Source: Phlebiopsis flavidoalba (lineage: Eukaryota > Basidiomycota > Agaricomycetes > Polyporales > Phanerochaetaceae). Taken from it: DNA of 64,000 nt. The notes beneath the pieces were generated by a model that worked only from the letters and a program-made list of their open reading frames with translations, had not been told where the DNA came from and ran no database searches. Location of the stretch: positions 682,001 through 746,000 of the forward strand of contig JAOCPU010000009.1 in NCBI GenBank assembly GCA_035772785.1, in the 5' to 3' direction. Positions 56,160 to 64,000 of this stretch are shown here, piece after piece. The stretch's first letter is position 1; every line of letters begins with the position of its first letter. The position numbers were made by a program, and so were the translations under genes.

Positions 56160-58170
56160 CTACCCGCCAACATTCATGTCCAATCTACTTTGATTTTCTC
56201 GTCCAGTTTTTTCCATTTTTCGAGTAGCCCAGTGACAAGGCCGGTTTTTTGTTGAATCTACAGAACAACTGTCTGTGGTATCGGAGATAAGTTGTGGTAT
56301 CGGTGGCGTCGAGGGCCAAGAGCTGACTGTCAAGGGCGAGTCGGTCTCGTCCGCTTCATATACCTCGACGTCGTCCTTGGGCTGGTATCGGACAGAAAGG
56401 TCAGGAGAAGTGTATTGGAACCAAGGAACGCCGTCCCGCGGATCGAGCAGGTCACCACCCGGAATACGGAACTTGCGCTGGAAGGGTGAAGGATGAGTAT
56501 GCATGCGGGAATTGGACGCAGTGGGACTCACTTTGCGAATCGCGCGAGGCTTGTGCTCGCCGAAGATAAGATTTCTGCGCCATTCAGAGTTCTCACGGCG
56601 GGCGACACGGTCCCAGTCGCCCCTACGAGAAGTGGGTGAGTAATGAAGGGAGTTGAAGTGGGCACTCATGGCTCACGTGTCGCGGAAGTAGGGGTGCGTC
56701 TTTGATTTCTGCGATTTGTTATTCTGTAGCGAGGGTCCTTCACGCGAGCATGCGGTCCATGAGGTCGCGGGTGTAAAGATCGACGTTGTCGGATAATACT
56801 ACAGTTCCGTAGAGTGTCCTATTAGCGAGGTCTTCAAATGCCCAGTGCTCCTTGTTGCCAAAGGGCATCTAGTGGGATACTTAATCAAGCTATCCGCGCC
56901 GTGAAGACAACTATCACATACCTTGCCGTTCAGGAGCGCGTAGGCACATACACCTAGACTGAAGATGTCGATCGCGTACGAGCAGTAGTCGTGACCGCGG
57001 TCAAGGATCTCGGGTGCCGCGTAGCCAGGCGTGCCAACTTTCTCGGCGGTGAGGTCGCGTCCCTTGTCCCACGGCGCGACCTGCTTGGGCTCGGGTAAAG
57101 TGTGGAGTTCATCCCGGGGGAAGGCATCGCTCCATGCACGTGTTTCCTGGTCAAACCCAATAGAGAGACCCAAAGTCGGAAATGAGAAACGTGGCCGTCC
57201 TTGTCAAGAAGGATGTTCTCGAGTTTGATGTCACGGTGCATGATCCGGCGTGAGTGCAGGAGCCTCTACGGCGAGAATCTGCAGATAATTAGCGTCTTCA
57301 AAGTCGTTACTTATTAAATAACCACTCACGAGCTCCGCGAGTATCTCCTTAACGGCTTGTGCCGTAAACCTCCCTTGTCTGTGGAGTCGATACAAGAGGT
57401 TCCCGCCTGCGGCATATTGCTACCAGCTCATGAGCTCCTGACTAATGAAAGAAGCCATAAATCGTACCATAACCAAATAGAAATTGAGTTCGTCCTCAAA
57501 GCTGCCTTGAAGCTTCACCACCCAGGGGCAGTCTACGAGAAGACGCATGATGCGCTGCTCCTCGTACATCTTAACAAATTTGGAGCCCGAGAAGCGCAGC
57601 TGGGCCTTGGAGATCATCTTCATGGCAAGGTAGTTGTCAGAGTATCGGTCGTGAACGAGAAGGGACCTTGCCGTAGCCACCACGGCCGATGTACTTGACA
57701 CCTTCAAAATCGGAAAGTGTGAGTACGAACTTATCATCTGAGCTGTGGCTTGCTGTAAGGGTCGGGGGATGGAATGGTAGGAGACGTGGAAATGAGCGGG
57801 CGCAGAGTAGACGGGGTGTTGGGATGGTCGAAGATGACGCGCGACGGGTCGTGGATAATCTGGTGACACGTTAGATTCAGACTTCCAAAGGAAGGTGCAA
57901 ACTTACCGGAGGTTGTGTTCAATGATCCCGATGTCGACTGCCTTGGTCATAGGTAACATATTGCAAGCTTCTGCCATGTCCTCGAGCATAATCTTCTCGA
58001 GTTCTTGCGCCGTCTGCCCGGGTGGTGATTTAGCTTGTAAAACCACAAGCTACCCGAGCGTTAGCGTGCGAGGCTGACACCAGTCGACGTCGGGCTCACC
58101 TGGGGCGCTTGAACGGCTTCTCCTTGGGGGCCTTTGGCTTGCGGCGGGTGAAGAACGATGAGAAACCCAT
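56160..58170 (-). CDS. Serine/threonine protein kinase (AGC-like)
   Basis: A cytosolic protein kinase. Start MGFSSFFTRRKPKAPKEKPF (58170), an intron, then TAQELEKIMLEDMAEACNML and TKAVDIGIIEHNLR. After another intron, DDKFVLTLSDFEGVKYIGRG and GYGKV (about 57690-57740) form the glycine loop. LAMKMISKAQ carries the ATP-anchoring Lys, and EEQRIMRLLVDCPWVVKLQG with FEDELNFYLVM (about 57465-57570) completes the N-lobe. Catalytic loop HRDIKLENILLDKDGH lies at about 57190-57240. The DFG motif is in SDFGLSIGFDQE after removing one surplus base (about 57150-57180). GTPGYAAPEIL (about 57005-57036) ends a long activation segment. YAIDIFSLGVCAYALLNGK follows, then TLYGTVVLSDNVDLYTRDLM (about 56760-56820). 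A Pro/Ser-rich C-terminal extension runs to the stop at 56160. All catalytic residues are present. Substrates are unknown. HRDIKLEN in place of HRDLKPEN is a minor departure. Frame breaks occur in both lobes. Confidence 0.85.
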
Positions 58171-58649
58171 GGCCGCTGAACCCTTCCGTTGAGGGACTGC
58201 TTGCAGTGGAAGGGGGGGGGGGTCGATACCGAAGGGGGAGGAAAGGGAGCTGAAGAAAGCGATGAAAGGAGTGAACGCCGCAGCCAGCGGAAATATAAGG
58301 TGTGAAACAGAGGCTTGCATGGCGAGGCTTGCAAGGCTGCCAATGTTCGCCTCGGTCCCTGTCCTGAAGACGTCAGACTTGTACAAGGAGGCAAACCTCA
58401 CTGCTTGCTACACTTGGTTCACGATCGATCGACAACCGTCGGGAGGCTGACACAGAGGGGTTCGTCACTCCATCTGTGTAGGGTTTGGTTATATGCGCGT
58501 TGGGTGTAAGGTCAATTACAAACTGACCCGGGACTCATGCAGAGGGTAGAGATTAAAGCAAAGTGTTATATTAAAATGTGTACTGTTCAGGACTTGGTCA
58601 GAACGTCCAACCGTTACATGAGCGACAAGAATTATCCACGCACTACTAA
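58171..58649. other. Spacer between kinase 5' end and ATP11 3' end
   Basis: This holds the kinase promoter, including an 11-G run at about 58212-58222 just upstream of the start codon. The rest is non-coding as far as can be seen. Confidence 0.4.
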
Positions 58650-59854
58650 TTAAGCAGAAAAGTCTGCGTGCTTGAGCAAGTCCTCCCATTTGAACTCAGT
58701 AGGATTTTCGTGGAAGCTCTTCAAGAGTCTCTCTCCCTCGCCTTGCTTCGTTTCTGCCAGAGGTAGAACTTTTGGGTGCCCATGGCCAATAGCTGGGCGT
58801 CCTGTTGGTTGAGCATATACCCTCCCGTCGCCATCCGATGTAGCGCCGCCACTGGAAGGTGTGATCTCTCCACGCAGAAGAACGATTCCGTTGTGACCTA
58901 GCTAGATCCGTGTAATTGGTCACAACAAGATATGGTGTCGCGAAGGAGTATTCCGCATCTTGTATTCCTGTAGAGGCGTGAACAGAATAGTCGATGTTTG
59001 CGGGTTTGTAGAGGGCTGGGGCTTTTGGAAGATGTCAATGGCGGACTTCGGATCTGCGGGAGAGCCATGGAAAACCCCACTCCATGAAGTAGAATTCGTA
59101 AGCTCTCTGGTCCACTTCTGCTCCCTCAGTGGCCTGTGACGCATCCCTTGGCACGGGAATCACGAAGTTGGGATATTGGAGGCTATTCCGGCCATCTCTC
59201 ATACGTTTCCACTGGCATAGTGGCGCAAAGATACCCTCAACCCGCCCTGTACCACCAGACCTTGAGCTGTGATACGCACGCCATAGCAGAGAATTTGTTC
59301 TGCGGTATGTGTGGTGTTTGTAGACAGCTTCTCAAGGTTCCGAGATACTTGAAAGCGACTGGGGACAGGGCTGAGTTGCATTTCGAGAACTCAAAGCGCA
59401 GTAACGTACCTTGACCCGGTGAGCTGTCTTTGCGATACGATGTGGGGAGGATGGCTGAGCAAGTTGTCCAGAGGCATTGCTAGACTTGGGTGCAGGCTCT
59501 GTGGCCGGATTCGCGGTCTGAAACGAGAGAGGGGTAGCAAGCTTCGCCTTTTCTCTCCGCCTGCCTCTTGTTCCTTTAGCCGTTGCTGTAATTGCTGCAC
59601 GGTGAGGCCCTCTCTGCAGAACAAGTGTAGCGTCTGCGTGTCATTTCTCAGCCGATACAATGGAAGTATGGCACTCACTCTGAGGCTCTTCTTTGCAGCT
59701 TCTCTGCATATTTCGACTGATAGTCAACATCGCTGTGAAGAGGGTGTCTCCTCCCGCCATTGCCGACGAGCTACAGAACCATGAGACCCGACTCGACCAC
59801 GGGGATTGTGTTCTATTTAGACCTTCTTGCAGCATGCCTCGCTAGAAGAGACAT
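58650..59854 (-). CDS. ATP11: Mitochondrial F1-ATPase assembly factor ATP11
   Basis: Atp11 is a matrix chaperone that binds free F1 beta subunits during ATP synthase assembly. Start MSLLARHAARR (59854), a short basic amphipathic presequence, then an intron and DYQSKYAEKLQRRASE (about 59690-59745). Another intron leads to GLTVQQLQQRLKEQE (about 59555-59600). Then come TPHIPQNKFSA (about 59295), FHGSPADPKSAIDIFQKPQP and STNPQTSTILFTPLQEYKMR (58960-59065), the most conserved block. After an intron, VLLRGEI, AQPTGRPAIGHGHPK and GEGERLLKSFHENPTEFKWE end with LLKHADFSA at 58650. Order and length match fungal ATP11. Several one-base shifts occur, mainly between 59080 and 59500. The gene follows the kinase on the same strand and is divergent from nothing nearby; the next gene upstream on the minus strand ends at 60119. 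Confidence 0.88.
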
Positions 59855-60118
59855 CGCACCAGCTGTGAACGGGTCGCGTGTCCACAGTCTGTACTCTGGT
59901 CAGAGTTTGGCGGGAAGAGAAGTGTCGGAAGGTAGAGTTGCGTGGCGCTTAATGAGGCAGACTCGACGACGATACGCGAGCACGCGTACCGAGACGCGCA
60001 TCGTGGATAGATGAAGGGTATAATCATTTGAAAAAATATACAAAAATGCAGTATTTACAACACGATAAATCCAGCAAATGTTTGACCGCGATTTAGATAG
60101 GTTCTCTCCGTAAAGCCT

Positions 60119-60927
60119 CTACTGACGCTTTCCAGATGCTTTCTTCTTCTCCAGCCTATCTACGGTACGAAGTGAAGTGGCTAGATCCTTAGCGAACTTG
60201 TACAGAATAAACGAAGGAATGACAAGCCATAGTCTACATCATTTGACGCGTCAGAGCAGTATTACATATCGTGTCAATGCACTCACCCACTTGGGAATAA
60301 TCCAATACACGACCAATGTGGTCAAATCATTGTGGCCAACAGAGCAGCCCCCACAATAATACTCGTTCAACCAGTATAGAACAGTCTTCGACAAGGTCAT
60401 AGTAATGCTAGTAAAACCTATCAGCGGGGCAAGTGGGGACTGTGTAGCATGGGCCAGGTAGAGGTAGGCAATATTCAAGAAATTCTCCACAATGTTGAGG
60501 GCAGCTGCACGCAATCGTCAATCCCAGTTCATGATGCATCACAATGCATCCTTACATTGCGCATTTGTGAAGCCCTCATTATTTTCGAAGGCGCGTAAGC
60601 CATAAACCTGCAAAGGAATCCCGTGAGAACCTGGCGAAGCAAGAGATGTGTTGTGCCGCACATAATCAATATCTTGGTACAACGCATACGGAGACCAAAT
60701 CCAATGTAGATCTCCTCCTCGCATCGAGCGGGGCCTGCAGACATTTATGAGTGAAATGTTTGCGCAGGTGCACGATAAACACACCTCATAAAACAATATC
60801 CGGCATCCCAGAATATAACGGGTATAGTAATGATAAACCTGTCCGCCACCTCAATACCACGAAACAGTCCAGGCCACCTCAATTTGGCTCACCAGAGAGA
60901 TATCCAGAGAGGGGTCTTGCTCGCCAT
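60119..60927 (-). CDS. Polytopic membrane protein, possibly EXPERA/EBP-like
   Basis: Start MASKTPLWISLW (60927). After an intron-rich stretch comes VIFWDAGYCFMR (about 60795), then GGDLHWIWSPYALYQDIDYV (about 60650-60715) and GLRAFENNEGFTNAQ. Then ALNIVENFLNIAYLYLAHAT, QSPLAPLIGFTSITMTLSKT and VLYWLNEYYCGGCSVGHNDL, with TTLVVYWIIPKW (60310-60510). The end reads PSFILYKFAKDLATSLRTVD and RLEKKKASGKRQ, stopping at 60119 with a Lys-rich tail that resembles an ER-retention signal. Four to five hydrophobic spans are evident. The arrangement resembles EXPERA-domain proteins (emopamil-binding family, TMEM97), but I cannot confirm this. The type is conserved across fungi without known function. Indels are moderate; 60290-60510 is clean. 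Confidence 0.6.
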
Positions 60928-63084
60928 CGAGGTCGCTGTAGGTGATAGTTGTGGTGGTGGGAAAGAGGAGACCATGAGTTCAGCTGCGGGTTCACCGGCC
61001 TGAGACCCGTGGGAACTGCTTTGCGAGCTCTGCACTGACGCGCCCAAGCCCTCGTCGTCGCTCTCTGTCGCGTCGTATTCGGTCGTTCTGTCGTGTTTCT
61101 GCGCAGCGTGAAACGAGCGGGCCCGCTCTCTTTGAAGCCTCTGTCCGAAATTCGCGCTCCAGATCTCCCCGTGGGCCGTCACTCCCCTCTGGACCCAGTG
61201 GTCTCGCAATGACCCACCATCATGATCGTCGTTATCCGGTTGTCGTTGCTCAGTCATTCGCGCAGAATAGCTGGCCGAGAATATCATCATCCTGCAGACG
61301 AATGTTGAAGACGGTAGTGATGGGAGTTTGAGATGCAGTCGTCAAGTTGGGTCATCTTTGTGGACGCGAAAGGTGGCCGGAGACATGAATCCCACGAGGT
61401 CTCTGGCAGGCGCGGTAAGCACCTAATCCATACCTCGTCGTTGTGAGCAACCCTCACACAACGCTGTCTTTGTCTGGCTCTCAGGGAAATCGCTGAGCGT
61501 GTGGCTTGGTGACTGGCGCATCCCGTGTGATATCGATCACCGTCAACGTATGCGTCCGTAGCCCAAACATACCACCACGCGAGCTCGCGTTGTCCGTGAT
61601 GCACACCACAAGATTTGCGAGGCGTTGCTGGCCATTTGCTAGGAGTCTGTTCCCAGCGCAGTTCCGCGTGCTGCATGACCATGTACCCGACATTCAACCT
61701 CGTTGATGGCGTTCTGCGTCCGCCTGTCCGCCGATGGACGTGTCACCGGACAGACTTTTCGTGAGTCTCTGCACATCGTTGATATGAAGCTTTTTCAGGG
61801 ATACTTCGTTCCGTGCCTTCAAAGAATATCTCCTCAGCTTCTACCCGGACCCTAGCTTCAACCTTGCCACCGTAAGTTCTGTTCAACGCTCAAGTGCCGT
61901 ATACACCGTCTAATACCGGACCTCCCGGGGCATCGCAGGGGCTGACGCTCGCGTACCTGCACGTAGCAGCACATGTAGCAGACTGATTCTACCTCTCCGT
62001 TACCGCTACCGAGGGATCGCACTTTATTTCTGCGCGCGCCGTTCGAGCGTATCGCTCCCGAATCCTCTCGATCATTCTTATGCGAAGCTTGACGCGCCGC
62101 CACAATGGTCCCCGTTGTACCGATATGCCGTACACTTAACGAAGAAGCTTCGCAACAGGCCGTGACTTGACAATACTATTCTCTAACCCCGATCTTCCTC
62201 ATATTTTACGATCATCATGTGAGTGTCAGTATGTGCAATCTGCCACTCACCACTGATCGAAACATGGCCAATTATCCGATGTAATAGCCCATCATCGTCA
62301 TGGGCCCCACCCATCGCTGTACCGATAGCACAGGTAACAGATGCTCAAACCCGCGGGGTCGCAGGAGGGCGGAGTAACCATGCTAGTCGCGTGTCAATCA
62401 CTCCTTAATCGGACCGAATACCAAATTCGTACGTTTGTCTCGGCCGTCCTTAAATCCTTTCTTCCCGTCCGAGACCGCGCCAACCTGGGTCCTAGATGCG
62501 TATCTCACTTTCGTCCGAGTATAGCTTTTGAAAGCAGCTCAGACGCTGATGTTTCATGTGATCGTCCTCAACGTTTGTTCTTCTGTCGCCAAACTAACAT
62601 ACATACAAGCTCTATGGCCTCTCACGAGGCCTGTAGGACCCTGCAGACCACTTTGAGGCCGCACGTCCAACTTCTGGCTCAACGGCGGATACTATCAGCG
62701 TCAAGCGTCCAATAGGCATCTGGGCCTCCCGTGGTGCGGTACTCGGGATCTTGAGCTGACCTGACTGATGGCAGCCTCTACGCACATGGCTATGGGTCAT
62801 GGGCAGGGACAAACCCACGTTGGAGCAGAGGTGAGGCCATGCATTGCATTACCTCCGCCACGCTCAGCTTTCGAACGCTTCCGCGCGTGATCCTTGCCCT
62901 CAGACTATCGTTTGTCGTCGGTTCTCTGGACCAATCGACCCCATATGGGTGTCTGACTCGTTGCCAACGGACAGACGACCATCTATTGATGATGCCCAAT
63001 CTAGCTCTGCTAGCTCGAGTTGGCGATGATGCGCTCCTGACAACTCGGGCGAACCTCATGACAGGAAGCCGGAAAGTACATGCA
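60928..63084. other. Unrecognised stretch with coding-like pieces
   Basis: A minus frame 60889-61290 (133 codons) is acidic and Ser/Gln-rich. Plus-strand pieces at about 61506-61704 and 61790-61860 (YLLSFYPDPSFNLATV) and at 62610-62714 (ACRTLQTTLRPHVQLLAQRR) look like parts of a damaged gene or genes on the plus strand. No domain is recognised. The 62720-63084 segment would be the upstream region of the GH16 gene. Confidence 0.25.
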
Positions 63085-63090
63085 TATAAA
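63085..63090 (+). promoter_or_regulatory. TATA box of the GH16 gene
   Basis: TATAAA lies 79 bases upstream of the ATG at 63164 in the context GCATATAAAGGGC. A C/T-rich stretch at about 63125-63150 is suitable for transcription start and leader. Confidence 0.5.
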
Positions 63091-63163
63091 GGGCAAGACT
63101 TGTGTGCAGAATGCCCAGGCAGCTATCCTGCATACTCCCTCATCCCCCACGAAATACCTCACC

Positions 63164-64000
63164 ATGCGCTCCACTGCTCTCATCCTCGCTGCCACCGCGC
63201 TTGCCCCCACTGCGCTCGCTGCCACCTACAAGCTCGCGGACAATTATGTTGGCTCTTCCTTCCTCAGCTCTTTCTCTTTCGAGGCCATTGCCGACCCCAC
63301 ACATGGACGAGTGTACGCCGTTCTTCCGTGCTCTGTTGCGGTCCGCTCATTCTTCTACGCAGAAACTACGTCGACCAAGCGACGGCGGCATCGAAGAACT
63401 TGACTTACGCTCACGGCAACACGTTCATTCTTCGCGCCGATGACACCTCTGTGTTGAGTGCAAGCGGTCCTGGACGCGATAGTGTTCGCATTCGCAGTCT
63501 CAAGACTTACACTACGCACGTATCTGTGTGCGTCTCTGTTCCATAAAATTTCAGTCAGAACGTTTCCGACGTTTCATGATTTTTTAGCTTCGATGTCCGG
63601 CACATGCCTCAGGGCTGTGGAACGTGGCCCGCCGCATGGGAGACGGATGAGGGTGACTGGCCGAACGGTGGCAAGTCGACATCGTAAGTGTGCAACTCGG
63701 TCATATGTTATTATCCTGACGGGCGCGCTACGAACATTTTTCTCTTGATCGTCTCTTTTTGTCTTTATCTCAAAGTGAGTGTTCTGGTCCTCGGTGGCAA
63801 CACTCAACTGACTCCGGAAGGCCTTCTTGTTCGTTTCAGGGATCGAAGGTGTTAACGACCAATCGCCTAACGTATGACGCTCCACACTAGTGCCAACTGT
63901 GCCATGCCCGCTAGCCGCTCCATGACCGGCACGGCCACCGTCAACAACTGCGACGTCAACACCGACGGTAACACCGGCTGCGGCGTGCAAGCACCCACCG
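63164..64000 (+). CDS. GH16 endo-1,3(4)-beta-glucanase, secreted (3'-truncated)
   Basis: A laminarinase-type glycoside hydrolase acting on beta-1,3/1,4-glucans of fungal or plant walls. Signal peptide MRSTALILAATALAPTALA, then ATYKLADNYVGSSFLSSFSF and EAIADPTHGRV. Intron 63313-63362; exon 2 reads NYVDQATAASKNLTYAHGNT, FILRADDTSV and SASGPGRDSVRI. Intron 63528-63587; exon 3 reads FDVRHMPQGCGTWPAAWETD and EGDWPNGG. The catalytic motif EVDIVEGVND of GH16 is present, but one G appears lost at the first catalytic Glu codon (about 63669), and an intron lies between VDIV and EGVN. Another base is lost before MTLHTSANC. The Cys-rich NNCDVNTDGNTGCGVQAPT runs off the window. Introns 1 and 2 join cleanly. 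The family is clear; the rest of the catalytic domain lies beyond 64000. Confidence 0.9.

Overview
The window is nuclear DNA of a filamentous basidiomycete, most likely an Agaricomycete (mushroom or polypore group). The genes have many short GT...AG introns of about 45-65 bases, sit close together on both strands, and encode proteins of fungal type. Nearly every recognisable gene is broken by single-base insertions or deletions. The protein similarity continues in the next frame, and catalytic residues are retained. Housekeeping genes (dynein, SmE, PEX10, p23, ATP11) are hit on both strands, so I read this mainly as an uncorrected, error-rich assembly rather than decay of every gene. Gene boundaries below are therefore outer limits of the homology, and exact starts are often uncertain.

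Layout. 0.6-1.8 kb: PEX10, peroxisome ubiquitin ligase (+). 1.9-2.55 kb: spliceosomal SmE (-). 2.9-14.76 kb: the motor half of cytoplasmic dynein heavy chain (+). It starts in the linker and has no room upstream for the tail, so it looks like the separate motor gene (dhc2-type) of the split dynein known from basidiomycetes. 15.8-16.7 kb: a repeat-rich interval with a 19-G run, CCTGRTCAGG palindromes and a tRNA-like sequence. 17.3-18.55 kb: HAD-type phosphatase (+). 19.9-21.9 kb: SCP2-type thiolase (+). 22.4-23.5, 30.2-31.2 (+) and 49.6-50.65 kb (-): three paralogous SAM-dependent methyltransferases of the fungal secondary-metabolite type. 24.7-26.5 kb: single-pass membrane protein with an ectodomain (+). 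35.1-36.0 kb: Hsp90 co-chaperone p23 (-). 36.3-37.1 kb: small membrane protein with a readable frame (+). 37.3-40.1 kb: mitochondrial division WD40 protein Mdv1/Caf4 (+). 47.4-48.1 kb: lipoyl (octanoyl) transferase LipB/Lip2 (+). 55.1-55.9 kb: possible IFI6/ISG12-like protein (+). 56.2-58.2 kb: protein kinase (-). 58.65-59.85 kb: ATP11, F1-ATPase assembly factor (-). 60.1-60.9 kb: polytopic membrane protein (-). 63.2 kb to the end: GH16 endo-beta-glucanase (+), cut by the window edge.

The genes do not form one pathway. Peroxisome function (PEX10, SCP2 thiolase), mitochondrial function (Mdv1, LipB, ATP11) and microtubule transport are represented by unlinked housekeeping genes. The three methyltransferases are the only expanded family, and no terpene cyclase, polyketide synthase, P450 or prenyltransferase was seen near them. 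Large stretches (40.1-47.4, 50.7-55.0, 31.2-35.0 and 26.5-30.1 kb) contain no gene I can name.
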